From SAT2750 sp964476375 (GTDB lineage Bacteria; Planctomycetota; Planctomycetia; Pirellulales; Pirellulaceae), in the NCBI GenBank assembly GCA_964476375.1, contig CAYYZW010000159.1:1-64000 (forward strand): a stretch of DNA of 64,000 nucleotides. The letters are read 5' to 3'. The position numbers were made by a program, and so were the translations under genes. Numbering within the stretch: position 1 is the stretch's first letter; the number at the start of each line of letters is the position of its first letter. Below, in pieces: positions 45,482-55,744 of the stretch. Below the pieces are notes generated by a model. That model saw only the letters and a program-made list of their open reading frames with translations, was not told where the DNA came from and ran no database searches.

Positions 45482-46213
45482 ATGAACATTCCGGCAGGTT
45501 ATCGATTGGAATCGGCGCGGCCACTCACCAGCCTGGTATTCATCACACCGATGCTCGTGGCCTATGAAGCGGGAATCTTCCTGTTTGGCACCCAGGCTCT
45601 TCGCAACGGAGCCGACAAGTGGCTGCGAGATTTGCTGGACCTTCTCGGTCTGGAGCAGTACTTCCTGCTTCCTGTCCTGGCCGCTGCAGCCTTGCTGGCC
45701 TGGCACTACACCAGCCGGGCACAATGGACGCTCAACAGCCGTATCGTGCTTGGAATGTGGATTGAATCCCTGGGCCTGGGTGTCGTCTTGCTCCTGGCTG
45801 CACGCTTGCTGGCACTTCTTTTCTTCTGGACAAAAGCTCCCTTCCAGGCCTCGCTCTCGGTGGGACACCTGCCCACGATCTGCGGTTACTTCGGAGCCGG
45901 GATTTACGAGGAGCTTCTTTTCCGACTGATGCTGCTACCGGCGATCATCGGACTGCTCACCTGGTGGGGGTGCCGCAAGCGAACTGCCGCGGGCTGGGCT
46001 GTGGTCTGCAGCAGCCTTCTCTTTTCGCTTGCCCACTACAATATCTTCTCTGGTGTTGGCGATGATTTTCATCTCTACAGCTTTATTTTCCGAACGCTCG
46101 CCGGGATCTTCTTCGCCATCCTTTTCCTCCGGAGGGGGTTTGGTATTGCCGCCGGAACACATGCGATGTACGACATCTGTGCGCTCATGTGGTCCGCCCT
46201 GGCTGGCAAATGA
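45482..46213 (+). CDS. CPBP-family intramembrane metalloprotease
   Basis: 243 residues from ATG 45482, with GGAGGGG immediately upstream. Several hydrophobic segments are followed by the family motifs: YEELLFRLML (EExxxR), FSLAHYN (FxxxH) and GTHAMYDI (HxxxD/N-like). This matches the Abi/CAAX-processing (Rce1-like) intramembrane glutamate protease superfamily. Function in bacteria is mostly unknown; prenyl-CAAX processing is not expected here. The next gene has its own promoter at 46217. Confidence 0.82.
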   Translation: MNIPAGYRLESARPLTSLVFITPMLVAYEAGIFLFGTQALRNGADKWLRDLLDLLGLEQYFLLPVLAAAALLAWHYTSRAQWTLNSRIVLGMWIESLGLGVVLLLAARLLALLFFWTKAPFQASLSVGHLPTICGYFGAGIYEELLFRLMLLPAIIGLLTWWGCRKRTAAGWAVVCSSLLFSLAHYNIFSGVGDDFHLYSFIFRTLAGIFFAILFLRRGFGIAAGTHAMYDICALMWSALAGK

Positions 46214-46216
46214 TCT

Positions 46217-46245
46217 TTGTTTCATTCACGGGCCACGTTTATAAT
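46217..46245 (+). promoter_or_regulatory. Probable sigma-70 promoter for the DUF2617-like gene
   Basis: A perfect TATAAT (46240-46245) sits 17 bases downstream of TTGTTT (46217-46222), which matches the -35 consensus only in its first three positions. The transcript would begin near 46253 and reach the GTG start at 46317. It lies directly after the stop of the CPBP gene. Confidence 0.5.
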
Positions 46246-46316
46246 GTGTTCCACCAGGGATCCCGGTCATTGCAACCGGACCGGATTTGACTTTGCCTGC
46301 AGGGGAAAATATCACC

Positions 46317-46856
46317 GTGTTATCTGTCAGGCCCAAGGTGGCAGAACTGGTCTTTCAGCTCTACGGACGTGTCCTGCACCCCGAGTTGTTCCAGGTCTTC
46401 AAGACCCAGGAGGTCGAGCGCGGGGACTACACGGCAAAAGTTCAAATTACCAGTGCCGGCCACGTGGTGACCTGGCGGTACCAGGGAATCACGCTCTCGG
46501 AAGTGGCGACCTCCGCCCAGCACCCACTCCCCCAGCGCCGCCGATTGCTCTCCCATCCACTCAAGGGCGACCGCAGTGACGAGCTGGAATGCCGTGGAGG
46601 AGTGAGTTACGAGACAACATTCCAGCTCGAGCAGGTGCCGGCCGACGTCTTCTGGACTTTCCAGCAGGAACTAACAGCGGATGGGCAGAAAAAGGGCATG
46701 CTTTACACGTTCAATTCGAGTGGCCGAATGGCCATGGGAGCACTGAGTTACATCCACGTGGAGACCCGTGCTCGAAGCATGCTGCTGCAGGCCTTTCACA
46801 CGTTCCCGGATGACCAGGCGATCGTCAAAAGCCAGTCGTTATTCAAGCTGCCATGA
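46317..46856 (+). CDS. DUF2617-like protein of unknown function
   Basis: 179 residues from GTG 46317, preceded by an AGGGGA at about ten bases; a TTG ten codons upstream would add residues without homology. The opening SVRPKVAELVFQLYGRVLHP is what I remember of the DUF2617 family found in planctomycetes. The middle holds a duplicated beta-strand pattern and many charged residues, with no catalytic motif that I recognise. No signal peptide. A promoter lies just upstream. Family assignment is from memory and should be treated as moderate. Confidence 0.6.
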   Translation: MLSVRPKVAELVFQLYGRVLHPELFQVFKTQEVERGDYTAKVQITSAGHVVTWRYQGITLSEVATSAQHPLPQRRRLLSHPLKGDRSDELECRGGVSYETTFQLEQVPADVFWTFQQELTADGQKKGMLYTFNSSGRMAMGALSYIHVETRARSMLLQAFHTFPDDQAIVKSQSLFKLP

Positions 46857-46989
46857 CCCGCATCGATAGCGGCCTTTCACTCCACCAGCAGGCCCGTTCG
46901 GGCTGAATCAAACAGCGGACGGTCATCATTGACGAAATCCCCTCTTCCTCCAACAATGCACTGTCCCAGTCGTGACAAAGGATTGTCCG

Positions 46990-48276
<1,287 letters not shown>

Positions 48277-48284
48277 GAACCATC

Positions 48285-48716
48285 ATGGCTGAGAAAAATC
48301 GAATCCTGATCGCCGATGACAATCCGGCTAACTGCGAGTTACTACAGGCCTACCTGGCAGACGTGGATTGTGAGATCGAACTGGCCGTTGACGGGCAGGA
48401 AACACTCGACAAGGTGGCGTCCTGCCGGCCCGACCTGATCCTGCTCGACGTGATGATGCCGCGCCTGAATGGCTTTGAAGTCTGCAAGCAACTCAAGGAG
48501 GATCCCGACAACAGCAGGATCATGATCCTGATGGTAACGGCGCTGAATGAAATAGGGGATATTGAACGAGCCGTGGCTGCCGGCACCGACGATTTCCTTT
48601 CCAAGCCGGTCAACCAGGTGGAACTGATCAAACGAGTGGAGAACATGCTCAAGCTCAAGGATGTGACCGACGAGGTTGAGCGACTGCGACAGTATATCGA
48701 GCAGATGGAAGAATAG
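48285..48716 (+). CDS. Single-domain response regulator with C-terminal coiled coil
   Basis: 143 residues from ATG 48285. The receiver domain (about 5-120) has the acidic pair D11-D12, the phosphoacceptor D55 in LILLDVMMP, T86 and K108 in FLSKPV. No output domain follows; the last 20 residues (VERLRQYIEQMEE) are a short coiled coil. It probably signals through protein contacts. No histidine kinase is adjacent. It lies eight bases after glyA, probably by readthrough transcription. Confidence 0.9.
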   Translation: MAEKNRILIADDNPANCELLQAYLADVDCEIELAVDGQETLDKVASCRPDLILLDVMMPRLNGFEVCKQLKEDPDNSRIMILMVTALNEIGDIERAVAAGTDDFLSKPVNQVELIKRVENMLKLKDVTDEVERLRQYIEQMEE

Positions 48717-48787
48717 CCTCGCGCTTGCTGGCCGCCAAAAGAGTGAGGTATTCTGTAAACACGAATCGTGTACCACGGAAGCCATCC

Positions 48788-50629
48788 ATGACACCCACGA
48801 GAACCCCCGGCTCTTTTCTTGCCAGCTGCTCCGTGTGGTTGTTCCTGCTTGTTCTCGCCCAGGCCGGTTTTGCCCAGCAGAAATCGGCTGACAAGGACCA
48901 GTCACTTGAGCAGCGAATCGCCACCCTGATCGAGCAACTGGGAGATGATGATTTCAACCGGCGAGAATTTGCCCAGCGCCAGCTCAGGCTGATGGGGCTG
49001 CAAGCGTACGACGCGGTCCACAGGGCCCAGCAGCATGATGACATCGAGATTGCCAAGCGAGCCCATTACCTGGTTCGCAGCATGCGGATCCAGTGGAGCC
49101 ATGTCGATGACCCGGCGCCTGTTCGCCGCATCCTTGTCGGCTATGACAAGAGGAGCCCGGAAGAACGACGCAACCGAATGGAACAGCTGGTCAAGCTCGA
49201 GCAGGGCCAGCTGATTCTCTGCCGCATGGTGCGCTACGAAACAACTGCACCCCTTTCCAAGTACGCGGCCCTGTTGATCATGCGGCAGGGATCGGCAACG
49301 GACGATTCCCAGGCCGCCATGCTGGCAGCGTCCTTGCGGGATGCGGTTCACCATAGTGCCCGGGTTGCTGCCAGCTGGATAAGGGCTCACGCGAAAACAA
49401 TGGAAGACCCTGAATCGGCGCTTGCCGGATGGCAGCAGATCTGTCACCAGGAAGAAACGACGTTGACCCAGTTTCCCCAGCAGACAACTCGTGAGATTAC
49501 CCGCGACCTGCTGCGACATCACGCCCGGCTGCTCCATGATATTGACCGGCAAGAAGAATCCATGGCCGTCTTGCGCCGCACCATTAACTTGCTGGACGGG
49601 ACGCGAGGCCAGTTGCTGGAGATGGTGGCCTGGCTAGGCGAAAACAAGTTCTGGTCACTCATCCAGGATGTTGCAGATCGTTTTCCTGGCGAGTTCTCCA
49701 AGTATGCGGACCTCGCCTACTTCCTGGCCGAGTCCTACCTGGAAGAGGGGAATAAAGAACAGGCGGACCAGGCGGCAGCCCGCGCCCGGGCCATTGATCC
49801 GGACAACACCCGGGTTCATACGCTGATGGCCCTTCAACTCCAGCGGCGAAACCTGATTCCCTGGGCCATCGAGGAATATCGACTGGTTCTGGAGAAAGCC
49901 GACCTGAAATCCCAGGACAGCCTTTACGCCAGGTTCCTCCTGAGCGAAGTACTGCATGACCTGGGCAATGAAGTGGAAGCAGCGGCAGTGCTTGATGGAG
50001 CCGTGGAAGCTGTCAGTGATGAACGAATAGAGCGACAGGTCGAACAGATTTTTGGCCGCACGCGGGCCGGCATCAGGTCGCGGCAATTGTACTTCCTGGC
50101 CCAGGCCAAGCTCCAGGAGCAGATGTTCGACGAACAAAAAAACCTGCTGGATAAGGCAATCGAATCGGATCCCAACGACGGGGATGTTTTGATTGCCATG
50201 TACCGTTTCAAGAATGCGAACGACGCTTACAAGAAGCGAACACGGGAGTTCATCGAGGCAACGGTTGAGCACCACCGGGTGGAAATCGAGCTCTATGACA
50301 ACACGTTCCACAACAGTGGCGATCCAACCGAACAGGAAACGGCACGAAGGAAGCTGGCCGGGGCAAACAACCAGCTCGCCTGGCTGGTCTGCAACACGGT
50401 GGGTGATTACAAGGAGGCCGTGCGATGTAGCCTTCGCTCACTGGAACTACGGCCCGGGTCTTCCAGCTATCTCGATACACTCGGGCATTGCTATTACGCC
50501 GTGGGAGATTACGAAAAAGCAGTGGCCACGCAACAGCAGGCAGTCGATGGTGACCCCAGTTCCCAGCAGATGGTGCGGATGCTCAAGGTCTTCAAGGATG
50601 CGCTGAAAGCCTCGCGCAAGGAAAAGTAA
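48788..50629 (+). CDS. Exported TPR-repeat protein
   Basis: 613 residues from ATG 48788. A signal peptide (to AGFAQQ) is followed by a helical region about 30-110 (LEQRIATLIEQLGDDDFNRREFAQRQL) that resembles a HEAT-like pair. Tetratricopeptide-like repeats follow in the C-terminal half (LAYFLAESYLEEGNKEQADQ, YLDTLGHCYYAVGDYEKAV). Probably a periplasmic scaffold. Its own RBS is weak. The convergent metallopeptidase-like gene ends 22 bp away. Confidence 0.8.
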   Translation: MTPTRTPGSFLASCSVWLFLLVLAQAGFAQQKSADKDQSLEQRIATLIEQLGDDDFNRREFAQRQLRLMGLQAYDAVHRAQQHDDIEIAKRAHYLVRSMRIQWSHVDDPAPVRRILVGYDKRSPEERRNRMEQLVKLEQGQLILCRMVRYETTAPLSKYAALLIMRQGSATDDSQAAMLAASLRDAVHHSARVAASWIRAHAKTMEDPESALAGWQQICHQEETTLTQFPQQTTREITRDLLRHHARLLHDIDRQEESMAVLRRTINLLDGTRGQLLEMVAWLGENKFWSLIQDVADRFPGEFSKYADLAYFLAESYLEEGNKEQADQAAARARAIDPDNTRVHTLMALQLQRRNLIPWAIEEYRLVLEKADLKSQDSLYARFLLSEVLHDLGNEVEAAAVLDGAVEAVSDERIERQVEQIFGRTRAGIRSRQLYFLAQAKLQEQMFDEQKNLLDKAIESDPNDGDVLIAMYRFKNANDAYKKRTREFIEATVEHHRVEIELYDNTFHNSGDPTEQETARRKLAGANNQLAWLVCNTVGDYKEAVRCSLRSLELRPGSSSYLDTLGHCYYAVGDYEKAVATQQQAVDGDPSSQQMVRMLKVFKDALKASRKEK

Positions 50630-50651
50630 ACCGGATAGCCTCGATCCCCGG

Positions 50652-52160
50652 CTAGGGCGCGACGAGAGTGATTCTCACGGAAAGCTGGCCCTTATTGTCC
50701 GCCAGTTGCGACGGCGCGTCGTTGACTCTCAGGTAGAGTATCCCCCCCTCCGGACAGTCAAGCGTTCCTGATGCGCCCACCGCGTGCGGCCGGGCCAGGC
50801 GTGTCTGTCCCTGCTCTCCCGGTTGGGCGACAGCCGCAAGCAGCCTGCCGAGCGGCTGGCCACGGTGATAGACCACCGTCACCCCCTCTGCTTCACTGAT
50901 CCAGGGAACCGGGTCCGTGCCAAGCTGAAACTGGCCACTGGCAGCCAGTTGCAAGCGGCTTCCAGCAGGGATCTGGAAACCGGTGGACTGCCATCCCCGG
51001 TCTGCCTGCAGTACATGCGTGCCCCCACCTTCTGGAAACATGACTATCGGCCTGTCCTCGATTGCTTCACGGGGAATATCGTACCCGTACTGGATATTGA
51101 ACAGGAAAAGCTGCCACTCTTGCTGAATCCGTGGCCATTCGTCCTGCAGGGACCGGAGGAAATGCTCTGAAAAACCCCCGGAGGAATCGCGGCTATGGCG
51201 AATCATCTTGCGAAAAGCGGGCTGGTACTCCGGGTGAAAATCAAAGAAGGAAGAGGCGGCCCAGCACCATCCATACGGTTGAATCTTCAAATGAGCATCA
51301 GCGGGGTATCCCATAATGGCCCGCAGCGGCATCCCGCGGCCCGCTGCCAGGTCATCCTTGACAATCTTGATCCGCCCCCAGTAGGGGGTCTCGCTCTTGG
51401 CCTGGGGAAAATGCCGTAAAGCAAGCGTGTTCCCATCCCAGCGATGGGTCCCCAGCAATTCTGCCATCCCTTCCATGTACCAGGGAGGCCCGCCTCCCTG
51501 CAGGAAGTGCACCATGAAGGCATGGGTCCCCTCGTGCAGCAGCAGGTGCCGGCGATAATAGTCGCTTGGCTGGTCAAGCAACCAAACACGGTACTCTGCA
51601 CTGTACCCATGGGAAAAAGGCGGCAGGCTCTCCGGCAGCAGTCCCGCCTGGATAAAACGCTGCTTGTCCTTGATCACGCTCCCAACGACTTTCCAGTCGA
51701 CGGTCTTTTCTTTTTCCACACCAAAGTACTCGCCCCACTGGGCGATCGCGAGATCAAAAACCCGCGGCAATTCGTCGATTGCCGGGTCCGCCGGGATATC
51801 GGTATAGATCGTGATCTGCTCTCCTTCCAGGACCCGAAGCCCTGCTGCCTTGACGCGTTCCAGGTCGACCGTGGGTGAACCGTCATGATCCGGCCCGGCA
51901 ATCTGGACCGGTAACGGATTCCGTTCTCCTGGAGACTCCTCGACGACTGGAGGGACGTGGCCGGCTTCTTCATGCGCGGCCGGGCGAGATGGCGACACCG
52001 GTTCAGGGTTCTTTCGAGGGAGCCCCGGGGCTGAAGAGCCACCGGGACGCTGGTCCGTGCCGGCAGTTTCTTGTGGGGAGGAGTTGGACGCCGGGCCACA
52101 GCCTGGAGCCAGCCAGTAGATGGCCAGCATGATGGCAATCCACGGCATCCGGCGTGACAT
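50652..52160 (-). CDS. Lipoprotein-like gluzincin-type metallopeptidase
   Basis: 502 residues. The N-terminus reads as a signal peptide with APGC21, a plausible lipobox. A Pro/Ser/Glu-rich linker runs to about residue 95. The zinc motif H209-E210-G-T-H213 is followed by E230/E234 in YMEGMAELLG, consistent with HExxH...E gluzincins of the DUF1570 kind. The rest is beta-rich and has no other site I recognise. It may cleave or bind peptides in the envelope. Its substrate is unknown. The DEAD-box gene lies just upstream, so they are probably transcribed together. Confidence 0.65.
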   Translation of the reverse strand: MSRRMPWIAIMLAIYWLAPGCGPASNSSPQETAGTDQRPGGSSAPGLPRKNPEPVSPSRPAAHEEAGHVPPVVEESPGERNPLPVQIAGPDHDGSPTVDLERVKAAGLRVLEGEQITIYTDIPADPAIDELPRVFDLAIAQWGEYFGVEKEKTVDWKVVGSVIKDKQRFIQAGLLPESLPPFSHGYSAEYRVWLLDQPSDYYRRHLLLHEGTHAFMVHFLQGGGPPWYMEGMAELLGTHRWDGNTLALRHFPQAKSETPYWGRIKIVKDDLAAGRGMPLRAIMGYPADAHLKIQPYGWCWAASSFFDFHPEYQPAFRKMIRHSRDSSGGFSEHFLRSLQDEWPRIQQEWQLFLFNIQYGYDIPREAIEDRPIVMFPEGGGTHVLQADRGWQSTGFQIPAGSRLQLAASGQFQLGTDPVPWISEAEGVTVVYHRGQPLGRLLAAVAQPGEQGQTRLARPHAVGASGTLDCPEGGILYLRVNDAPSQLADNKGQLSVRITLVAP

Positions 52161-52162
52161 GC

Positions 52163-53491
52163 TTATACTCCCCGACGGTATCGTTTTGGCGGCCTTTTCA
52201 TCAGCGAGGCCGGAGGAGCCTTCTTGTCTTTCCGATCTTCCAGCGGTTCCCGGGCGACGGTCTCAAAACCATCCATTTCGCCTCTTTCAAGCAGCTGGTT
52301 AACCCGTATTTCTATCTGCGTTAACAACTTGCCTTCCTCTGTTGAAACAAAGGTATAGGCGACACCCTCGCGCCCCATCCGCCCAGTCCGCCCGATCCGG
52401 TGAACATAATCATCACAGTACTGTGGCGTATCAAAATTGATGATATGGGAGACACCTGTCACGTCGATTCCCCGGCCAATGACATCGGTAGCAACAAGGA
52501 TCTTGACCTGGGATTCCCGGAATTTTTTCATCACGCGTGTGCGGCGCGATTGTGGCATATCCCCGTGGATACCCTCCACGGCAGGGAGTTTTTTAGACAA
52601 CCGCTGCTGGAGACGATCTGTCCGTCGCCGGGTTCTGCAGAAAACGATCGTCTGGTCCGGCTCTTCCCGGTCCAGGAGCCGTTCAAGCAACTCGAATTTC
52701 CGATCTTCTTCCACGGTGAAGTAATACTGGTCAATTGTATCGACCGTGATGTCCTCGGGTGAAAAGTCGAGCATCTCGGGCTCATACATGTATTTCTTGG
52801 CGAGTCGCTGGATCTCCACAGGAACCGTGGCACTCATCAACAGTGTCTGTCGATTTTCACAGGTGCACCTGCCCAGGATTCGTTCAATATCGGGTCGGAA
52901 TCCGATATCCAGCATGCGATCCGCCTCGTCCAGTACCACACACCAGGTCTCACGCAGGTCAAGAGTCCCTCGCTGAATATGGTCCAGGCCCCGGCCTGGC
53001 GTTCCCACCACGATCTGGACACCCTGCTTGAGCCGGGTGATCTGGCGGTGGATCGGGTCACCTCCATAAACCGCCACCGTGTTGATCTGCTGGCCAAAAG
53101 AGAGTCGCTCAACCTCGTTGGTGACCTGCAGTGCCAGCTCACGAGTCGGCACCAGGACCAGTGCCTGGGGCTTGCGGATCTCATCCGGCGACGCAAGTTG
53201 CTCGATGATCGGGATGGCGAAGGCAGCGGTTTTTCCTGTCCCGGTGCGCGCCTGTCCCATGACGTCATATCCATCCAGGGCCAGGGGAATAACCCCCTCC
53301 TGGACGGGTGAGGGGAACTCGTAGCCGACATGCTCAAGAGCCTTGAGCATCGATCCGGACAAGTCCATATCCTTGAAACGTAGTTCTTCTTCCTGTTCAG
53401 TAGACAATTGAGTTACCGTTTGCTTTCTGGGCGCGATCGGGCCGGGGAGTGCGGCAAGGTGGGGGCCGATAGGCTTCTCGACAGAGGACAT
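52163..53491 (-). CDS. DEAD-box ATP-dependent RNA helicase
   Basis: 442 residues with the complete motif set in order: Q motif upstream, ARTGTGKT (I), PTRELA (Ia), TPGRGLD (Ib), DEADRML (II), SATVP (III), IVFCRTRR (IV), ATDVIGRGIDV (V) and HRIGRTGRMG (VI). The C-terminus is basic (MKRPPKRYRRGV), a probable RNA-binding tail. It resembles RhlE/CsdA-type helicases that remodel ribosomal or structured RNA, especially in the cold. The peptidase-like gene begins two bases after its stop. It is divergent from the HEAT-like gene by 170 bp. Confidence 0.9.
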   Translation of the reverse strand: MSSVEKPIGPHLAALPGPIAPRKQTVTQLSTEQEEELRFKDMDLSGSMLKALEHVGYEFPSPVQEGVIPLALDGYDVMGQARTGTGKTAAFAIPIIEQLASPDEIRKPQALVLVPTRELALQVTNEVERLSFGQQINTVAVYGGDPIHRQITRLKQGVQIVVGTPGRGLDHIQRGTLDLRETWCVVLDEADRMLDIGFRPDIERILGRCTCENRQTLLMSATVPVEIQRLAKKYMYEPEMLDFSPEDITVDTIDQYYFTVEEDRKFELLERLLDREEPDQTIVFCRTRRRTDRLQQRLSKKLPAVEGIHGDMPQSRRTRVMKKFRESQVKILVATDVIGRGIDVTGVSHIINFDTPQYCDDYVHRIGRTGRMGREGVAYTFVSTEEGKLLTQIEIRVNQLLERGEMDGFETVAREPLEDRKDKKAPPASLMKRPPKRYRRGV

Positions 53492-53661
53492 GAACTCCCG
53501 GAGTCATGCATCATCCCGTCGGGGATCGTCGCCAATTCAATACAACGTGACCTTTTTCTTCATTTTTCTTATCCATGGAGTTTCCCCGTAAGTGCCGGGT
53601 CACGTCAAGGTGGGATCCCTCCCTCCCGGCCCAATCTGCTTTACGTTACGCTCAAGAGATC

Positions 53662-55203
53662 ATGAAAGAAGTGCTCCAGCTTGTCGTTGAGTCCATGGAT
53701 GCCATGGCAGATGATGCACTCCGCACCCAGGCCCGGCAACTCCTGGCCAACTGGTTGCCGGAGATCACCGAGACGGAACTGGATGAAATCCTGGAGGGCT
53801 GCAACCGGCAGGCGGCCGATACTTCCGTTCCAGCACGAAGCCAGTTGCGATCCCTGCTTGGGGAACTTGCCGCCTGGCTCAGACCCCCGCTTGGTGGTGC
53901 CTTCAGTCCCGGCCAGCTGGACCTGCTCAAGTCACTTTATCTTCAACTCGACACGGACTGGCAGACGTCGCAGCATGTCCTGCTGCTTTTCTCGCTGCAG
54001 GCGGATGACGTGGCACTGAGAATCCTGGTCGAGTTGCTGGTGGATTCCCCGCCGCCAGAGAGCACGGCTGTTGCCATGGCACTGGCCCCCCTGTTTGCAT
54101 CTCCCCCTGCCAGCCTGGACCTTCTCTTTCCACGTCTGCTCGAGGCACTTGCCCACCCCCCTATCGCTGCCGCCATCCTGGACATGGCAAACTACCTGAC
54201 TCGAAAAGGGCTGGTTGACTCTCACCCGGCCGGGAGCCGGGTCAGCCAGCTGGAGACACTCCTGCATGGACTCAATCGCCATCTCGAGGATCTCCAGGAA
54301 CCGGAGAAGGCACCGGAGGAGTCCCTTCAGCAATTGCAATCCAGGATTGCTGACAGTATCGCCCTGGCGATCTCGCTCTGCGATGCCATGGCGCTGATCG
54401 GGAGTGACACGTCCGCCGCCGTCCTTCGCATCACCTGCCAGCGACCCCACAGGCGACTCCGCACCGAGGCGGCGGCCGCCCTGGCCCGGCTCGGTGATCA
54501 AGAGGGATGCTCGACCCTGCTTGGCATGGCCGCCGAACCGGTCGTCCGGCTGAGGGTCATCCAGTACGCCGAGGAGCTGGGTATCGATGACCAGCTGGAG
54601 CCCGCCCTGGTAATGCCGGCCGCCAGGAGAGAAAGCGAAATGGCCCTCTGGCTCAGCCGGCCGGAAAACATCGGGATACCACCCTCCAGCATGCACCTGG
54701 TGGACCAGCGAACCCAGTACTGGCCGGGTTTTGAGGAACCGGTCGACTGCTTCCTTTTCCAGTTCTGCTACCAGTTCGCCAACGGGGAATATCGCAACAC
54801 CGGGATCGCTGCCCCCCTGACGGCAGCAGTCCATGCGAACCTGGAGAAAATGACCTTCGACGATATTTATGCGCTCTTTGCCGGTGGAGATGTGGAGCAC
54901 GAGGAGATCCACCGCTGGGAGGTCGCCGACATGGGGAAACAGCATCAGGCCGAGAGAAATCGGCTGCAGCAGTTCATGGAGGAAAATGAATTTGAGGATA
55001 TCCAGCCCGAGCTGTTCATGCAGTTTTTCGGCGACGGCGTTCTGGTCGCCCAGGCGAGCCAGGATCAGCAGGAAGGTCTTGTTGTGTCAGATTTCATGGA
55101 TTGCCTCTGGTTTCCGGAAAAAGACCCCGCGAGACCACTTGCTGCCGTGGATGCACTCAATATCTATGCTGGAAAAAAACTCCTGGAGACATTTAACGCC
55201 TAG
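53662..55203 (+). CDS. HEAT-repeat-like protein of unknown function
   Basis: 513 residues from ATG 53662. The N-terminal two thirds is almost all helical, with alanine/leucine-rich repeats of about 35-40 residues (LFSLQADDVALRILVELL, TEAAAALARLGDQEGCSTLLGMA), suggesting a HEAT-type solenoid. The C-terminal third (from YWPGFEEPVDCFLFQFCYQF) is a different, partly aromatic domain I do not recognise. No signal peptide. It may be a scaffold. The selenocysteine thioredoxin gene follows after 86 bp. Confidence 0.7.
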   Translation: MKEVLQLVVESMDAMADDALRTQARQLLANWLPEITETELDEILEGCNRQAADTSVPARSQLRSLLGELAAWLRPPLGGAFSPGQLDLLKSLYLQLDTDWQTSQHVLLLFSLQADDVALRILVELLVDSPPPESTAVAMALAPLFASPPASLDLLFPRLLEALAHPPIAAAILDMANYLTRKGLVDSHPAGSRVSQLETLLHGLNRHLEDLQEPEKAPEESLQQLQSRIADSIALAISLCDAMALIGSDTSAAVLRITCQRPHRRLRTEAAAALARLGDQEGCSTLLGMAAEPVVRLRVIQYAEELGIDDQLEPALVMPAARRESEMALWLSRPENIGIPPSSMHLVDQRTQYWPGFEEPVDCFLFQFCYQFANGEYRNTGIAAPLTAAVHANLEKMTFDDIYALFAGGDVEHEEIHRWEVADMGKQHQAERNRLQQFMEENEFEDIQPELFMQFFGDGVLVAQASQDQQEGLVVSDFMDCLWFPEKDPARPLAAVDALNIYAGKKLLETFNA

Positions 55204-55289
55204 CATCCAAATGGGTTTCCTTCGATACTGTTAGGTAGTCATGTGACAAGAGTTGTCTATTCGATTTTTCTGGATGAGGAGCTGACAAA

Positions 55290-55718
55290 GTGAAACGCTT
55301 TAGCTGGATTTTTCTACTCACCGCAGCCTTGCTCAGTGGCTGTTCCAAGCCCGGCAATACCGACGGGAGCAATCAGACCGGGGCATCATTGAATGGTCCT
55401 GCCAAGACGGCCAACGCCGTCGAATTTGAACAAGCGATCAGCGACGGCAAGCCGGTACTGGTCGACTTTTTTGCCACCTGGTGACCTCCCTGCAAAACAC
55501 TCGCACCGCGGATCGATGAAATCGCGGGGGAGTACGATGGCCGGGCGGTCATCATGAAAATCGACGTGGACGAGCACGGGGATCTGGCGCAGAAGTACGG
55601 CGTTTCCGTGATTCCCACGGTCGTCCTCTTCAAGGACGGCAGTGTGCAGGGTGAACCCATCGTCGGAGCCATGGACAAGCAGGAATACACCAGCCGCCTG
55701 GATGCCCTGCTCCAGTAG
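55290..55718 (+). CDS. Exported lipoprotein thioredoxin with predicted selenocysteine (TGA at codon 65)
   Basis: 142 residues if the in-frame TGA at 55482-55484 is read as selenocysteine. It starts at GTG 55290 with AGGAG eight bases upstream. Residues 1-18 are a lipoprotein signal with lipobox LSGC18. The thioredoxin fold follows: VLVDFFATW then U65-P-P-C68, where ordinary family members have C-x-x-C. It continues in frame as KTLAPRIDEIAGEY, MKIDVDEHGD, the cis-Pro strand VSVIPTVVLFKDG and a normal end at TAG 55716. A hairpin 21 bases past the TGA fits a bacterial SECIS. Gene callers would stop at 55484. It converges on a Sec-type glutathione peroxidase. Alternative: a nonsense mutation; less likely given the neighbour. 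Confidence 0.85.
55506..55527 (+). promoter_or_regulatory. Candidate bacterial SECIS hairpin in the thioredoxin mRNA
   Basis: CCGC (55506-55509) pairs with GCGG (55524-55527) and GAT (55511-55513) with ATC (55521-55523), with one bulged G. The seven-base loop is CGATGAA (55514-55520). The loop begins 29 bases after the TGA, has G as its second base, and the stem totals 7 bp. This agrees with the general bacterial SECIS description (loop about 16-37 bases past UGA, G near its 5' edge), recalled from the literature. Folding was done by eye. Confidence 0.55.
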
Positions 55719-55744
55719 CATCCTCTCCCGTTCCTGTGGCCGAT

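Noticed and set aside
55482..55484. Simple nonsense mutation (pseudogene) in the thioredoxin
   Set aside because: The stop is TGA, sits exactly on the redox Cys, the downstream frame is fully intact, a SECIS-like hairpin follows, and the adjacent glutathione peroxidase shows the same pattern.
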